Shown piece after piece: positions 41,601 through 52,690 of a DNA stretch of 64,000 nt. Both the position numbers and the translations under genes were made by a program. A model generated the notes under the pieces. The model had not been told where the DNA came from. It saw only the letters and a list, made by a program, of their open reading frames with translations, and ran no database searches. The stretch is taken from NCBI GenBank assembly GCA_039621445.1, contig CP154956.1, forward strand, positions 32,027,437-32,091,436. Direction: 5' to 3'. The stretch's first letter is position 1. Each line of letters begins with the position of its first letter. The stretch is from Euglena gracilis (Eukaryota > Euglenida > Euglenophyceae > Euglenales).

Positions 41601-44600
41601 AAAAAAATTTTTCGATTTTTTTCGACTTTTTTGGCCGAAAACGGCTAAGTCGAACAGAGGGAAAAGTGTACAAAATGGCCTGAAATGGCCCAAATTGGCC
41701 AAAAAAACGCCCGTATCTCGGGCTGGGCAGGGAGTTGCGGGGAAACCAAAATCCCAGTAGATAGAGCGTTCCAAGGGCTTCAATTTAGGTCTCCGGACAT
41801 TTCCTTTGATTTTGCATCATTTTCGAGAAATTTTGAAAACATCGATTTTTTGACCCCCCACCCCCCGAAAACGGCTAAGTCGAACAGAGGGAAAAGTGTA
41901 CAAAACGGCCAGCTGCGCCGAAAACGGCCGTATCTCGGGCTAGGCGGGGAGTTGCGGGGAAATCAAAATACCGGTGGATGGGGCGTTCCAAGGGCTTCAA
42001 ATTAGGTCTCCGGACATTTCCTTTGATTTGGCTTCATTTTGGAGATATTTTGAAAATTGACATTTTTTGGCCGAAATGGCAGAGTCCAAAGGGGGGGGGG
42101 GGCTTATCCAGGGGGGGCGGGTAAATCCTACCGAGTTTGGACCCCTTCGCGCGTGAATAACTCGGGCCTGGCGGGGAGTTGGGGGTCAAACCCAGGTGAT
42201 TCGGAAACTAGGAATCCAGTCGCTCGCGACTGAAAAAAAAAATTCCGGGAACGGGGCCGGGATCATGGTGATAATCCGTCCGTTCCCGAGGTGGCCCCGA
42301 CCCGGGGGGGCCCCCGGGGGGGGGCGGGGGGGGGAGGGGGGGGGGTGAGGGGGGGGGTTTCGCCAGGGGTAAGCTTCGCTCTTACCCATAAAGGGATAAG
42401 AGCTCAGCGACCCCCCCCTACCACCTACCTCATGCCTGCGGAGTTTCCCATACAACCCAGGGGGAAGGGGGGTCCTGGGCTGGAATAAGGTTGGTGGCTG
42501 GCTGGACCCGGGGGGGGGGGGTCAAATTCTCTTAACTACGCCCTGGCTCCGACATTTGGGCATCTTCAGTGCAGTGTTTCCTGCTGCTGCAGTTGCTGCC
42601 TTTGTCAGGGAGACCGCAGAGCATTGGGGGATATAAGTGACCAGAGGCCTAACCACGGAGAATCCAAGCGACACCCAGCCCAGGCTCCAATGGCTGAACT
42701 GCAGAGCCGGCCTCCGCCCTCCAGCGGCCGGGAGGGGGCCGGGCGCTGCTGCGGACGAGGAGGGACACGACGCCGGGCCCATCGTGGCGGCGGGCGGTGG
42801 TGCCCAGCGCCGCCTCCAGCTTCAGGACGAGGGCCCCCTCCGCCCCCCCTCGCCGCCGCCAGACCCCCCCCCCCGCAAGACGGGACTCGCCCCCTCGGAC
42901 CCCAGTTGGCATCTCCCCCCCCCCCAAGAGCCGGGAGCCTCCACGGGAGAGACTTGGAATGGCCACACCACATACGTGGTGTCAGCCCTCGGGGAAGGGG
43001 AAACGGTGTTCAGGAAACTGGGGTGGAGGTCGATGAACGTTTGACATGTCGGCTCCAGGCTTCTTCTTAAGACCTTCAAGGGACCCCTGGGGGGAATTAC
43101 CGTCGGGAGAAAACACCCAACCCCCCATTTCTTCATCACTTTCCTCATCATTTCTTCAGGGGGTGAATTTTTTCAGGTGCAACTCACAGAAAACCGCCTC
43201 AATACCCCCATTCCCCCATTTTTGGCCCATTTTTTCGGCTCAACTCAAACCCAGGTCCGTTGAACAGGACTCCCTCAGCGATGGTCCATGCTTCAGGCTG
43301 TCGTCCCGGCACGAAGCTGTTGGCCGCCCAACCACAGCCCGGGACCCCCAATGGGGACCTGGCGGTGGGCGGGGGGGTTGAGTGGCCACAGACGGAGCCG
43401 CTTGCTGCGCCATGGGGCTGTGCGCCGCAGGGGGGAGGGTTTGCCCTGGACCCATCCACCCCCCCCCCCGGGTGGCTTCCGAAGCTGAAAGGAAGCCTGG
43501 TTGGCTGACACCTTCGTCTGCGCTGCACCTCTTGGGGCGGCCGAGAGAGGGAGACCTGGGTGCGGTGGACGCACCGCCTGCGATGGGGCTGCGCTCCGCC
43601 TCCGAGATGGACAGCTGGGGCACCTCCCCCACCCATGGCCAGGGCCCCCCTCCTGCAGGCCCCAGGGGGCCGGCAGCCTCAGGGGCGGAACAGCGTTGTA
43701 CCTGCCACTGGGCGACCTGATGGACTACCGGTGGCAGGGGGGGGGGGGCTGTGGGCATTCGGAGGGGGGAGATCCACCGCTGGAGAGCACACCAGGGTCC
43801 TGTGTTTCGCCCAAAGGTGAGGAGGGAGGGGCGGAAGGAAGCACGAAGGACCGAAACGCAAGCGCGCACAAAACAAGCGAAGTTCGGTTTGAGCACTGTG
43901 TAGGGTCTGGCTGGAACAAAGAAAATGATTTTCGAACTGTTTGGAAGAAACTTTGGTTCCAGAATTATGTGCTTGCGGCAGGAAAACTACCATAAAACTA
44001 AATGAAAAGGTTTCGAACTGAAGAAACTATTTTGGGGAGGCCACAGGGGAAATATCATTCGAAACACAGAACTTTCTGAGTGTAAGCTATTTCTGAGCAG
44101 AACTCAAAAATCATCACAAAATCAAATATTGCCACGGAGAACAAAGATGGGCTTGTAAAGTGGGAGGAAAGGGTGGGGAATGGTGGACAAAATGGATGAA
44201 CATCCGGAGGAATGGATGAATGAGGAAAAAAGACAGGCTGAGAGGAAGGGGGCGTCCACATTTTGCCAAGCTTTTCGACGTTGGGAAGCTGAAAATGCGA
44301 TTTTTGTATTTTTTTTCAAATTTGGGATGTCCGTCTGCTGGACAAGTATGATGCCCGTAACAACATCCAGCGGTCGTGCTAGAACCATGATAGGATTGGG
44401 GGGCCCTGAGTGCACAAAGGAGTTGGCAATGAAGTCCACCTTGGAGCGGCGGTAGCCAACGCCGCCAGTGTTGGCGGCGAGGTCGAGAAATCGCTGCGCT
44501 GGCAGCACACCGTTGCCGGCTCGCTTTCCCCTTTGAAAAGCCGGGCACTCGCTGTTCGAATGCCAACCAGTCACTTCGGACCCCCAAAGGGTGGGGATCA

Positions 44601-47152
44601 CTCCTGCTACTCGGCCCCGAGAAGACCCAAAAATCAGGGTTTGATTTTAGGGCACGGGGGGTCGAGACCCCCGTCACGCGGGGGGGGGGGGGACTCCCCA
44701 ACCTGAACAGTGGCATGGCCCCATTTTCAGCCCGGCGCAAAGCGCAAGCCAAAGAAACTTTACAAAAAAAACTACCCAAATATAGCGATTTGAGCACTTT
44801 GAGGGAATGGAAACCACAAAAAAAAACATAAAAGTTTTCGGTGCAAAGCAACTGGAAGGAGTTTGATCTGTTCTTTGGAGGGTCCAGGTCGGTCGCCGAG
44901 GGGGGTCGACCTCACCCAAACACTGTTCGCAATCTGGGCAACTAATTTTTGGCAGGGCACGAAGCTCTGGGTCGAAATGTTTTGCCTCCCAAAATCCGCC
45001 GAAAACCACCATTCCGGGCACTTTTGAGGACAAAAATTTTGAGCAAAAAAGTGCAAAAGATTTTCGGCACAAAGCCAGGAAAAAAACGGGGGGGCTTTGG
45101 GTACCTCCCCCGGGTTGGTCCACAACTCTCCCTGGGCTGACCCCCTCCACCTCTCTCTGGAACCGGCAGCGCCGCGGCAAAATTTTTTCTGTGCGCCGCG
45201 AATGCCGCGGCACTGGTTTATGTGTGCGTCGCGACCGCCGCGGAAACTTTTTTTTGGAAAAATTCAACGTGAAATGAAGTCAGTGACCGATAACCCCGCC
45301 CCAGGAAGTTGTCTCTCCGGGACCATTCTGAGACAAAGTTCGGCCACCTGGCAAACCACGTTGCTCAGGGAGGTGTTTCAGAGCGACACCCCGCTGGCTG
45401 TTGGTTGGAATGCGAGGTGCTTGTGCATTTCTTTGTTATTTTTCTGAGACATATGCCCTTCATTTGTTGAGCACATGCTGACAGTTTGGCGACCCCCTTC
45501 GCTTGCAGGTTGGTGCTCATTTTCTGGAGGCGGAGGAAAAATAATAATATAATAAATTTCCCTCACTTTCCTGGTCCGCCCCCCGGCCTCCGGGTTGGGG
45601 TCTGGACCCCCCCCACAGGCAGCTTTGTCCAACCTCCAGGGCTGGATGGGAATCCCAAACCAGGAGGGGGTACCACAACCTGCACACCCTCCTTATGTCA
45701 AACCCTGGTCCAGACCACTCATTGCCGGTGGGTGAGATGGACCCACTCCCCTTGGTGGGGCTGCCCCCCCGCTCAAGGAAAGTCGTGGCACCTTCCTTAT
45801 CGAACCCAGCCCAAAATCGGTGACTTTCGACCAGGAGTCAGGTCACTCTCGCGTCACTCTCCGAGGTGGGGTCGGCCATTTCTGAGGCCGCCCCCCCCCC
45901 GTGGGGGCTGGGGGGGGTCTTACCACGTTCAAAAACCAGTGGCTCAAAAGCATTAGAGTTCGGCCAAAAACCCAAGGTTTCCAGCACCACAAGCAACACA
46001 AGTTCTCCGGCACCAAGCCCCTTCAATCCATCCTGGTAATCACATCTTGGGGGAGATCCGGAGACAAACACCAGCCAGTTGCAAAAAAAAAAAATCATTC
46101 CGGGGGAGGGGGGGTGGCCACTCTAAGCAATGGAATGGTCTGAAGTCCAAAATCCAGTCAGTCACTCAAAAGAAAAGGAGGCAACACCCAGGGGGACACA
46201 CACCAAGCAGTGGTGTGGCTCCCAGCCCGACGTCAGGGAACACCTCCACAACGATTCGGCCTTCGGGCTCCCCATCCAGGGTCAAGTCGAAGAACACCTG
46301 TGTGCAGTGAGAAGGAAGGGTTGGGGACCACGGAGACACCTGCCTGGGCCAAAACGCTCTGTCTCTGAAGGAAACAACCTTCTCTTGGATGGCGCACACG
46401 ACACGGCAGCGCGACGAGCATGGGACTGCTGCCATCCAATGACATCCCAAACAAAGGGTCTGGGGGAGAATGATGGCCCCATGCAAACCATGCCATCGGG
46501 CTGAACAAGGTCGCCGCCCACCCATTCCCTGGGGGGGGGGGGGGGCTTAGGGAACCCAGACTTGGGATGTCCATTTGGGGGGCTGAAAAATATTTCAGCT
46601 CTTCGCACCAAAGACGGATGAAAACTCTCCTTCCAGGGAGCAACAGCTCAGCTGCCTTGAGGGCTGACCAGCCTTCAAAAAGTAACGGGCTGCGAGAGAC
46701 CCCATGCGGAAAGTGATGAAGAAATGGGGGGTTGGGTGTTTTCTCCCGACGGTCATTCCCCCCAGGGGTCCCTTGAAGGTCTGAAGAAGAAGCCTGGAGC
46801 CGACATTTCAAACGTTCATAGACCTCCACCCCAGTTTCCTGAACATTGTTTCCCCTTCCCTGAGGGCTGACGCCACGTATGCGATGTGGCCACGCTTCTC
46901 ACCACCACCCGGCGCACCACGCACCTGCGGCGGCTGGGCGGCCGCGGCCGGGGTGGCCTCCTCCGCGGCCCCGGCCCCGAGCGGTAGCGCGTGCGCCGCG
47001 AGGAGGGCGGCCGGCCACTGCAGTAGCCGGCGGCGGGAGAGTTCGTGGGCCGGCTCCGACAGCGCCACGGGCAGGGGGTCTGCGGGCGATGACAGCACCG
47101 GGAGGCGGCGCTCCTTCCTGTGCTTCGGTGCGGTGGTGTGTTTCTCGGGCAG
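38477..47152 (-). CDS. Thylakoid-lumen-type cyclophilin (PPIase) gene (span)
   Basis: Six exons are recognised on the minus strand: 46925-47152, 46204-46297, 44440-44498, 42757-42840, 39135-39249 and 38477-38658. The first carries a twin-arginine lumen signal. The rest follow the cyclophilin fold: VFFDLTLDGEPEGRIVVEVF (first strands), GGVGYRRSK, GPGVVSLLV, GTAFCITAGPP and NLVVGRVVAGLDLVERLAKL. The last two exons join in exact phase (GPPL-PPGLD). An exon between 44440 and 42840 and the very first exon were not found. It most resembles the divergent lumenal plant cyclophilins in which many catalytic residues are altered; several PPIase active-site positions are not seen here either, so activity is doubtful. 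Confidence 0.72.
39135..39249 (-). CDS. Cyclophilin exon: FCITAGPP segment
   Basis: CGCCGCAG| then VFQEKLVARNGQMVTVRKPV, GPAPPNGTAFCITAGPPL, donor CTGC|GTGCCG. FCITAGPP occupies the place of the FFITT strand of cyclophilins. Confidence 0.65.
40327..41634. repeat. Eight-copy tandem array, about 163-bp unit
   Basis: Units anchored on AATGGGTCGGCGGCCCA start at 40361, 40523, 40685, 40849, 41009, 41179 (degenerate), 41347 and 41509. Each unit also carries AAAACGGGGCGCCGGCGGG and ACATCGTTTCGGGCAAAAA. Frames are open for long distances in several phases by composition; not considered coding. Lies in a cyclophilin intron. Confidence 0.92.
41635..42078. repeat. Two-copy tandem repeat, 230 bp
   Basis: CCGAAAACGGCTAAGTCGAA begins both copies (41635 and 41865); both contain CGTATCTCGGGCT and GGTCTCCGGACATTTCC. 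It abuts the 163-bp array. Confidence 0.9.
42757..42840 (-). CDS. Cyclophilin exon: GPGVVSLLV segment
   Basis: Reads ALVLKLEAALGTTARRHDGP then GVVSLL, matching the 'RPGVVSL' strand of lumenal cyclophilins. Splice sites approximate. The region between 42.7 and 43.0 kb is GC-rich in all frames. Confidence 0.5.
42960..43147 (+). repeat. Inverted repeat, left copy
   Basis: About 185 bp, including GTCAGCCCTCGGGGAAGGGG and CAAGGGACCCCTGGGG, found inverted at 46704-46893. Both lie in introns of the cyclophilin gene. Confidence 0.85.
43190..43820. other. GC-rich block, exon not resolved
   Basis: All six frames are largely open (up to 218 codons on the minus strand). The missing cyclophilin exon could be here or between 42.85 and 44.4 kb, but I could not identify it. 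Confidence 0.3.
44440..44498 (-). CDS. Cyclophilin exon: GVGYRRSK segment
   Basis: Acceptor CTGCCAG| then AQRFLDLAANTGGVGYRRSK and donor AAG|GTGGAC. Phase fits the preceding exon. It corresponds to the NF..L....GYR.S.FHR region; the following FHR part is in a missing exon. Confidence 0.62.
46204..46297 (-). CDS. Cyclophilin exon: N-terminal strands
   Basis: CACACAG| then VFFDLTLDGEPEGRIVVEVF and PDVGLGATPLL. This is the standard cyclophilin opening (VFFD...G.P.GRI...LF.D..P). Donor CTTG|GTGTGT. Confidence 0.78.
46704..46893 (-). repeat. Inverted repeat, right copy
   Basis: Inverse copy of 42960-43147 at roughly 85-90 percent identity by eye; it begins about 30 bp inside the intron after the signal exon. 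Confidence 0.85.
46925..47152 (-). CDS. Cyclophilin exon: twin-arginine lumen signal
   Basis: Acceptor TGCACAG| (47152; the frame is open to 47215) and donor CCGCAG|GTGCGT (46925). After a basic stretch it reads HELSRRRLLQWPAALLAAHA then LPLGAGAAEEA: S-R-R-x-hydrophobic, an uncharged core and an Ala-rich cleavage zone, the plan of Tat-dependent thylakoid-lumen signals. Confidence 0.68.
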
Positions 47153-47598
47153 CTGTGCATTATTTGCGTCAATGAAAGCCGGTGGAATTTGCACTTTCTT
47201 TTTTGCATTTTGCACGCAAGTCCATTTGGGGTAAAGTGGACTTGGCCAAGTCCATTTGAGGTAAATTGCCTCCCAATTCTTTGATTCTTTTACTTATAAA
47301 GAGAATATCGGGACACCTCGAATTGTATGTGCAACGCTTTTGGGCTAATTGGCAATGTAGGCTGTTGCACAATGAAATATAAGTGCGTGCAATGGGGTGA
47401 TCATATCTCCCAGTTTGCACTGCATTCACTTTTGGATGCCTTTTTTTCTTTTTGGGGGGATTTGGGTTTTTGAAAGATGTGCCAGGAGCTGCTTTGCTAA
47501 CGAAACTGTTCCATGTGTGGTGATGGTGTGGGGCCCACGTTATGCGTGAAGCATCATGCTGCTGATACTCCTCAAACGCGACGTAATGCATTGCGACA

Positions 47599-47715
47599 TC
47601 ACAATAGCACAGACAGACCACCATGCTGGCCGGGGTCCACCATCGGCCGCAGCAGGCTTCTGACGGAGGCAGCGATGCCAACGGCGGCCGCGGAGAGAAG
47701 AGTGAGTACGCCGAC
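47599..47715 (-). CDS. Small membrane protein exon 3: membrane helix and stop
   Basis: Acceptor CCTTCCAG| then VGVLTLLSAAAVGIAASVRS, LLRPMVDPGQHGGLSVLL and TGA (47599-47601). Confidence 0.62.
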   Translation of the reverse strand, partial: VGVLTLLSAAAVGIAASVRSLLRPMVDPGQHGGLSVLL

Positions 47716-47840
47716 CTGGAAGGGGGCCAAAAATCACAAATCCGCACCCTACGCACACCCACACCCACCCACACCCACCCACCCATCGATGCACGAACAT
47801 ACACACGCACGCACACACGCATGCGAACGTGCATGCACAC

Positions 47841-47887
<47 letters not shown>

Positions 47888-48832
47888 GTGTAGGCCTCAT
47901 TTGGAAGGGTGTGCCGCCGACCTGCTGGTCATATGAAACCTCGAAGGTGGGGGAGAGTGGCTTGCCCGGTGTCGCAGACAGCGCAGTGAGTCGCGCATGC
48001 GACTGACCACGAGCCAGCACCACAAACTTACAGTCACGTGGGGGAGGGAGGGGTGAGAAAACACAGAAGCCAAAGCACTGTGTGTTGTCCTCCGAAAAAG
48101 AGACTCAGAGCAAGCCTGGTAGGTGTGTGGCTGGAATGGCAGCAAGTGGCATATGATGGTGTGCCAAGCGGAGACCTGTGTGGAAGTGTGAAGGGTGCTA
48201 TACATTGCATTTTTTTCGCTCTTCGGCAACGGGTGAAAGACGAGACTCTGCAGGGCCAAGAACGCAGTCCAATTTGAAGGGTGGTTGGATGAAAAGCAAT
48301 GTATTGAACGCTCTGCTCAATGTGGAAAAAAATGGACAGGGTACTGCCCCCCCCCACCAAACATGGTGACTGGAAAATGGAGACAGGTTTGGTTTGCAGC
48401 AGTGGCAAAGAGTATCCAAAGTGCTGTCCCTTCTGTTGAACAACCCAGGGGTGCCTTGTGCTCTGGTACACCTACCGATGGTGGGGGTCGGTTTTGGGAG
48501 GCAAGCCCTGACCCAGTTTTCCTCAAAACAGGCCATTGTTAGGCTCTCAGTGCATTTTCCATGCTGAGAAGCGTGCTCTTGCTGGGGGGGGGGGCCTTCC
48601 TCTTTTTAAAAAAAGTCTCCTCTCTGCTGCAAGACAGTAAGGCAAGGCTGTAAGGCAAACACAGGGTGCCCGTACGTGTCGTGAGACCTCTGCGCTCTCC
48701 AAAGCTGGAGGCAGCCACACCTGGCACAGTATAGGCAGACAGGGGCCTGCGGGGCGCTAGCGCCACCAGCAGCAGCCACGCGGAGGCGGCGGCGATGCTG
48801 CAGACCACGATGGAAGTGCGTGGGGCCGCCAT
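47599..48832 (-). CDS. Small signal-peptide-bearing plastid-type membrane protein (span, 3 exons)
   Basis: Exons 48719-48832, 47886-48026 and 47599-47715 join in phase 0 to a complete frame of about 123 residues. The start MAAPRTSIVVCSIAAASAWL is a signal peptide (hydrophobic to about residue 26), followed by an Arg/Ser/Ala-rich transit-like part, a soluble segment SPTFEVSYDQQVGGTPFQMR, and a single membrane helix VGVLTLLSAAAVGIAASV near the C-terminus, then TGA. A signal plus transit presequence is what secondary plastids need. Small single-span proteins of this type are common among photosystem accessory subunits, but I do not recognise this one. The exon 1 donor could also be at 48688. Confidence 0.6.
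47751..47885. repeat. CACA/CACC microsatellite
   Basis: (CACACC)n, (CACGCA)n then (CA)n; fills most of the intron between exons 2 and 3 of the small membrane protein. Confidence 0.92.
47886..48026 (-). CDS. Small membrane protein exon 2
   Basis: Acceptor CTGTAAG|, 47 codons FVVLARGQSHARLTALSATP...QMRPTQ, and donor ACACAG|GTGTGT directly at a GT microsatellite. Confidence 0.6.
48719..48832 (-). CDS. Small membrane protein exon 1: signal peptide
   Basis: ATG at 48830-48832; hydrophobic core AAASAWLLLVALA; LSAYTVPG at the end, with LSA|Y a plausible cleavage site. Confidence 0.6.
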
Positions 48833-49312
48833 CGGTACCTGGAGGGGGATGGGGGGGTGAGGAGCACCACCCAGAACAGAGATTATGCAAGGCACCGTCG
48901 AGGCAAACTGTCGGAGGAAGAGGACAGTTGTAATCCTTTCCAAACAGAGATTCCGCAAAGAAAGAAGTCGAGGTGCACATCTGGGACTACTCTCTTGCAA
49001 TTGTGGACTTTCACCTCAATGGCCAGTCATGGCCCACACAGCAGTAGCTGTCTGCCAAGCGTTTGATGAAAACAGATGGTTGCAAACCCCTTCCCAGACA
49101 TTGGGAACTCTGCTCTTGCAAAAAATCCTGCCCTGCCCTCTGGTCTGCAGGCACCCCCTCAGAGAGCAAACCAAAGGGCATCAAAACCTAGAAGATTGTT
49201 CTTAAACCAATGACAGTGGCGAAAATGTGACCGCAGCCAGAAAAAAATGTGGAGTAAATGCATTCTACCTGGAACCGGTGTACCATGAACAAATACTGTT
49301 GGGCTGTTGGAA

Positions 49313-49452
49313 TGTGGGTGTGGGTGTGCGTGCGCGCGCGTGCACGTGCGTGTGTGGTTGGTTGGGTGGGTAGGTGAGTGGGTGTGTGGGTGAGTGGGTG
49401 GGTGGGCGGGCAGGTGGGTGTGGGTGGGGGTGGGTGGGGGTGGGTGGGTGCT
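49313..49452. repeat. GTGG/GTGC microsatellite
   Basis: GTGCGCGCGCGTGC followed by GGTGGGTGAGTGGGTG-type units. Confidence 0.9.
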
Positions 49453-49479
49453 GTTTCTTTCAACTGCCATGGAGCAATG

Positions 49480-50200
49480 GCACCTTTGGCAAGACGAGTC
49501 TGGGACTGGTGGTGAAAGGGGACAGGGCGGGGAGTGACACACCAATGGTGGCCCCCCGGACCGTCGGGGACCCGGAACACAGCGGTATTTACATCTACGG
49601 CCACAGCGGGCACGGGACTGGGAAGCGCGTGGCAATAGCGGTGCTGGTGGTGGCAGTGCGGCAGACCTCTGGGGGACCCTGGCAGGGCCAGCAGGGAAGC
49701 GTCGCCCCTTCGCAGAAGGTCCCGTTGAGGAGGGAGGGAACGTGACACGCAGGGCAGGGAGGCCAAATGTTACACGGGGAGGGGGAGGCGTGGGAGGCAG
49801 ACAGAGGGGCAGGCCCACTGCCCTGAGGACCCCCCAACCCACACCAGCGTTCACCGCTGCGGGGGTCGAGTCAACCGCCGGGAGGGGCGCATTGGCCTCA
49901 GGAGATGGAGAGCGGGCGCCGACCCTTCACAGCCAGGGCGTCAAGGGTGCCGGTGACCTGTCTTGAACCTATCAGGGGCGCGCTCGACCAGAAAGCTGCC
50001 AACCGAAGGAGGCATGGCCTGGCTGTAGGATTGCTGGGGCCCTCGCAGGGGGGGGGGGGGACTGGGGCTGCTACGGAGGCCGTCAGCCGGGCCGGGGGCC
50101 CGGAAGGCCGCTGCGGCCGCAGGGCAGCGAGGCGTCGGCCGCGAAGCCGGAGACCGCCCCGGGCAGGAACGCCGCCGGCGGCCCTGCAGGGGAGGGGAAG
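49480..50200. other. GC-rich blocks, exons not resolved
   Basis: 49.55-49.74 kb: plus frame YIYGHSGHGTGKRVAIAVLV and minus frame NGTFCEGATLPCWPCQG compete. 50.08-50.19 kb: all frames open next to CTCCCCTGCAG| (minus). No choice could be justified. Confidence 0.3.
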
Positions 50201-50312
50201 GCAGGGCGTCGCTTAGCGACCTCCAAGGGGGAGGAGCTCAGAGACACGGAACTATGGGCGGGGAAAAGGTGCTGACCCCCCTCCGTGGGAGTCTTTCCCC
50301 GGGTTGGAACCA

Positions 50313-51876
50313 AGCACCTCTGGTCATCCATGCCCCTAGGCCCAGCATCGCCCAGCATCGCCCAGCATCGCCCAGCATCGCCTTTGGAGCCCTTGAAGGT
50401 GTACCTTTTATGCCTGCTGCTTTTGCCGCTCTCGCCCACTTTTGGCTACTTTTGGCTATCTTTGGTTGCTTTTTGACCACTGTGACTGCTTTTTGAACAC
50501 TTTTGCCCACATTTGCTGCCTTTTGACCAATTTTGACTGCTTCTTGACCACTTTTACTGCTTTTTGCCCACTTTTGCCCATTTCCAACCACCTCCGCGGC
50601 TTTTTGATCACTTTTGCTGCTTTTTGACCACTTTTGACAACTTTTGCCTGCTTTTTGACCACTTTTGCCCGCGTTTGCTACTTTTTTTGCCCACTTTTGG
50701 CCATTGTTGCTGCTTTTTGATCACTTTTGCTGCTTTTTGACCACTTTGTTGCTATTTGACCACCATTGCCCACTTTTGCCTGCTTTTTGACCACTTTTGC
50801 TGCTTTCTGACCACTTTTGCCCACTTTTGCCTGCTTTTTGACCACTTTTTGACCACTTTTGCTGCTTTTTGGCAGCACAAGATGTGGTGTGCAGGCCTAT
50901 GAAATGGCAACATCGAGTGCAAATTGCAAGCCTCTTGCCGGTCAGACAAACAGAGACCAAAACAGTTGTTGTCCACCATATGCATCTTGTCCGGCATCGG
51001 CACCTTGTCCAGCATCGGCACCTTATCAGTATTTGCAACGTCGTCCGGTGTCTGCATCCACTTCATCTTGTCCAGTATCTGCTTCTTGTCCAGCATCTGC
51101 ATCTTGTCCAGCATCTGCATGTTGTCCAGCATCTGCATCTTGTCCAGCATCTGCACCTTGTACAGCATCGGCACCTTGTCCAGCATCGGCATCTTATCAG
51201 TATCTGCATCTTGTCCACCATCTGCATGTTGTCCAGTATCTGCATCCTTCATCTTGTCCAGCATCGGCATCTTGTCTGGTATGTACATCTTGTCCAACGC
51301 CTGCATCTTGTCCAGCATCTGCATCTTGTCCAGAGTCTGTCCAGTATTCATCCAATGGCACCCAACCTAGCCAAAATAACCACAAAAGCCCAAAAATGAC
51401 CACAAAAACCAAATTGACCACAAAAAGCCCCCAAAAAGCAACCAAAATGCTTCAAATGACCAAAAAAAAAATGCCCAAAAACGCCAAAAGATTGTGAAAA
51501 ATGACCCAAAATCACCACAAAGGCACAAAATGGCCCACAATGCCATAAAATGCTCATATTGACCCAAATTAGCCTAATATTTGCCAACTCAGTGACAAAT
51601 AACCCCCAAATTAGCAAAAATTGATCCATAATGGCCAAAATGGGTGTAAGGCTGGAGAATTGTGGGGAAATTATCCCAGAAATGGGTTTAATTCTTCAAA
51701 ATGTACAAAAAAATGCCAGCATCGCCCAGCATCGCCCAGCATCGCCCTGCATCGCCCAGCATCGCCCAGCATCGGAACCCCACCTCTGGTCTCCAAAATT
51801 CCAGCATCGCCCAGCATCGCCCAGCATCGCCCTGCATCGCCCAGCATCGCCCAGCATCATCAGAGGTGCTTGGTTG
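50313..51876. repeat. Composite minisatellite repeat, copy 4 (largest)
   Basis: Begins CCAAGCACCTCTGG and ends CAGAGGTGCTTGG (inverted ends). Inside: GCCCAGCATC units, a CTTTTTGACCACTTTTG array (50.4-50.87 kb), a CATCTTGTCCAGCATCTG array (50.98-51.35 kb), a CAAAAATGACCA array (51.36-51.56 kb) and two GCATCGCCCA arrays (51.72-51.86 kb). Confidence 0.8.
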
Positions 51877-52429
51877 GAACGAGAGCTGGGGTTGAACGGG
51901 GTACCAAGAAAAAATTGCCCCCAAAAAATAATGCAAAAAATCAGTCTTCGGCCCCAATTTTGTACCTGGACAGCTATTTTCGACCTATTGCCACTTCCGG
52001 TCAATTTTTGCACCTCCGAAAGCAAAAAAATACATAACCTTCCAGCCGTCCTTCGGGTGGATGGACAGGAAAGAAAACTCTTTGACAAGGTGGTGCAGGT
52101 GTTCAGAAAAAGCCTGCTGACTAGGAAAAGGCTGATGGCTGTCTGGACCCCCCTCCTTGGGGGTCCAGCTCACAGCTGGAGAATTTGGGCCAGCTGGCTG
52201 GAAAAAGGCGGCTTGCCCCCTCCCCCCCCCCAAGGGTCAAACCAGGTACCAAAAATCGAAACTGTAAAATGCCCTAAAACAACTGCCAATAATGCGAATT
52301 TTCTTATCTGAATTTTGTTATGGGCAGCTGAATCCATTCACCCATTTTTGACACTTTTGTCACCACAGGCTGGTACATGCATGCACGCGTACGCCCACAG
52401 GAAGAGAGCGACTCATTGCACTAAGGTCT

Positions 52430-52690
52430 CGCGGTGCACATGAGCACACCGGCAGGTCCCCTCAAAGGAGCACCGGACAGTAAGGAGGAGGGTACAGCAG
52501 CGGAGAGGTTTGTGGAGGGCAGGGAGCCCGCAGACGGCGCCGGGGAGGGGGGCCGGGGGATGGGGCGGCACGCTGGGGGCCGCCCGGTGTCGTTCTCCGC
52601 GCTGGGCGGATTCTGTGGCTGCGGCAGAGAAAGGTGTGGTCCACAGCGGAACGTGGTTGTACGCCACCACGCCATCGCACCGCGCCAGTC
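52430..52690. other. GC-rich block, exon not resolved
   Basis: A plus frame of 135 codons from 52434 and three minus frames overlap; CTGCCGCAG| (minus, about 52625) could be an acceptor. No domain recognised. Confidence 0.25.
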
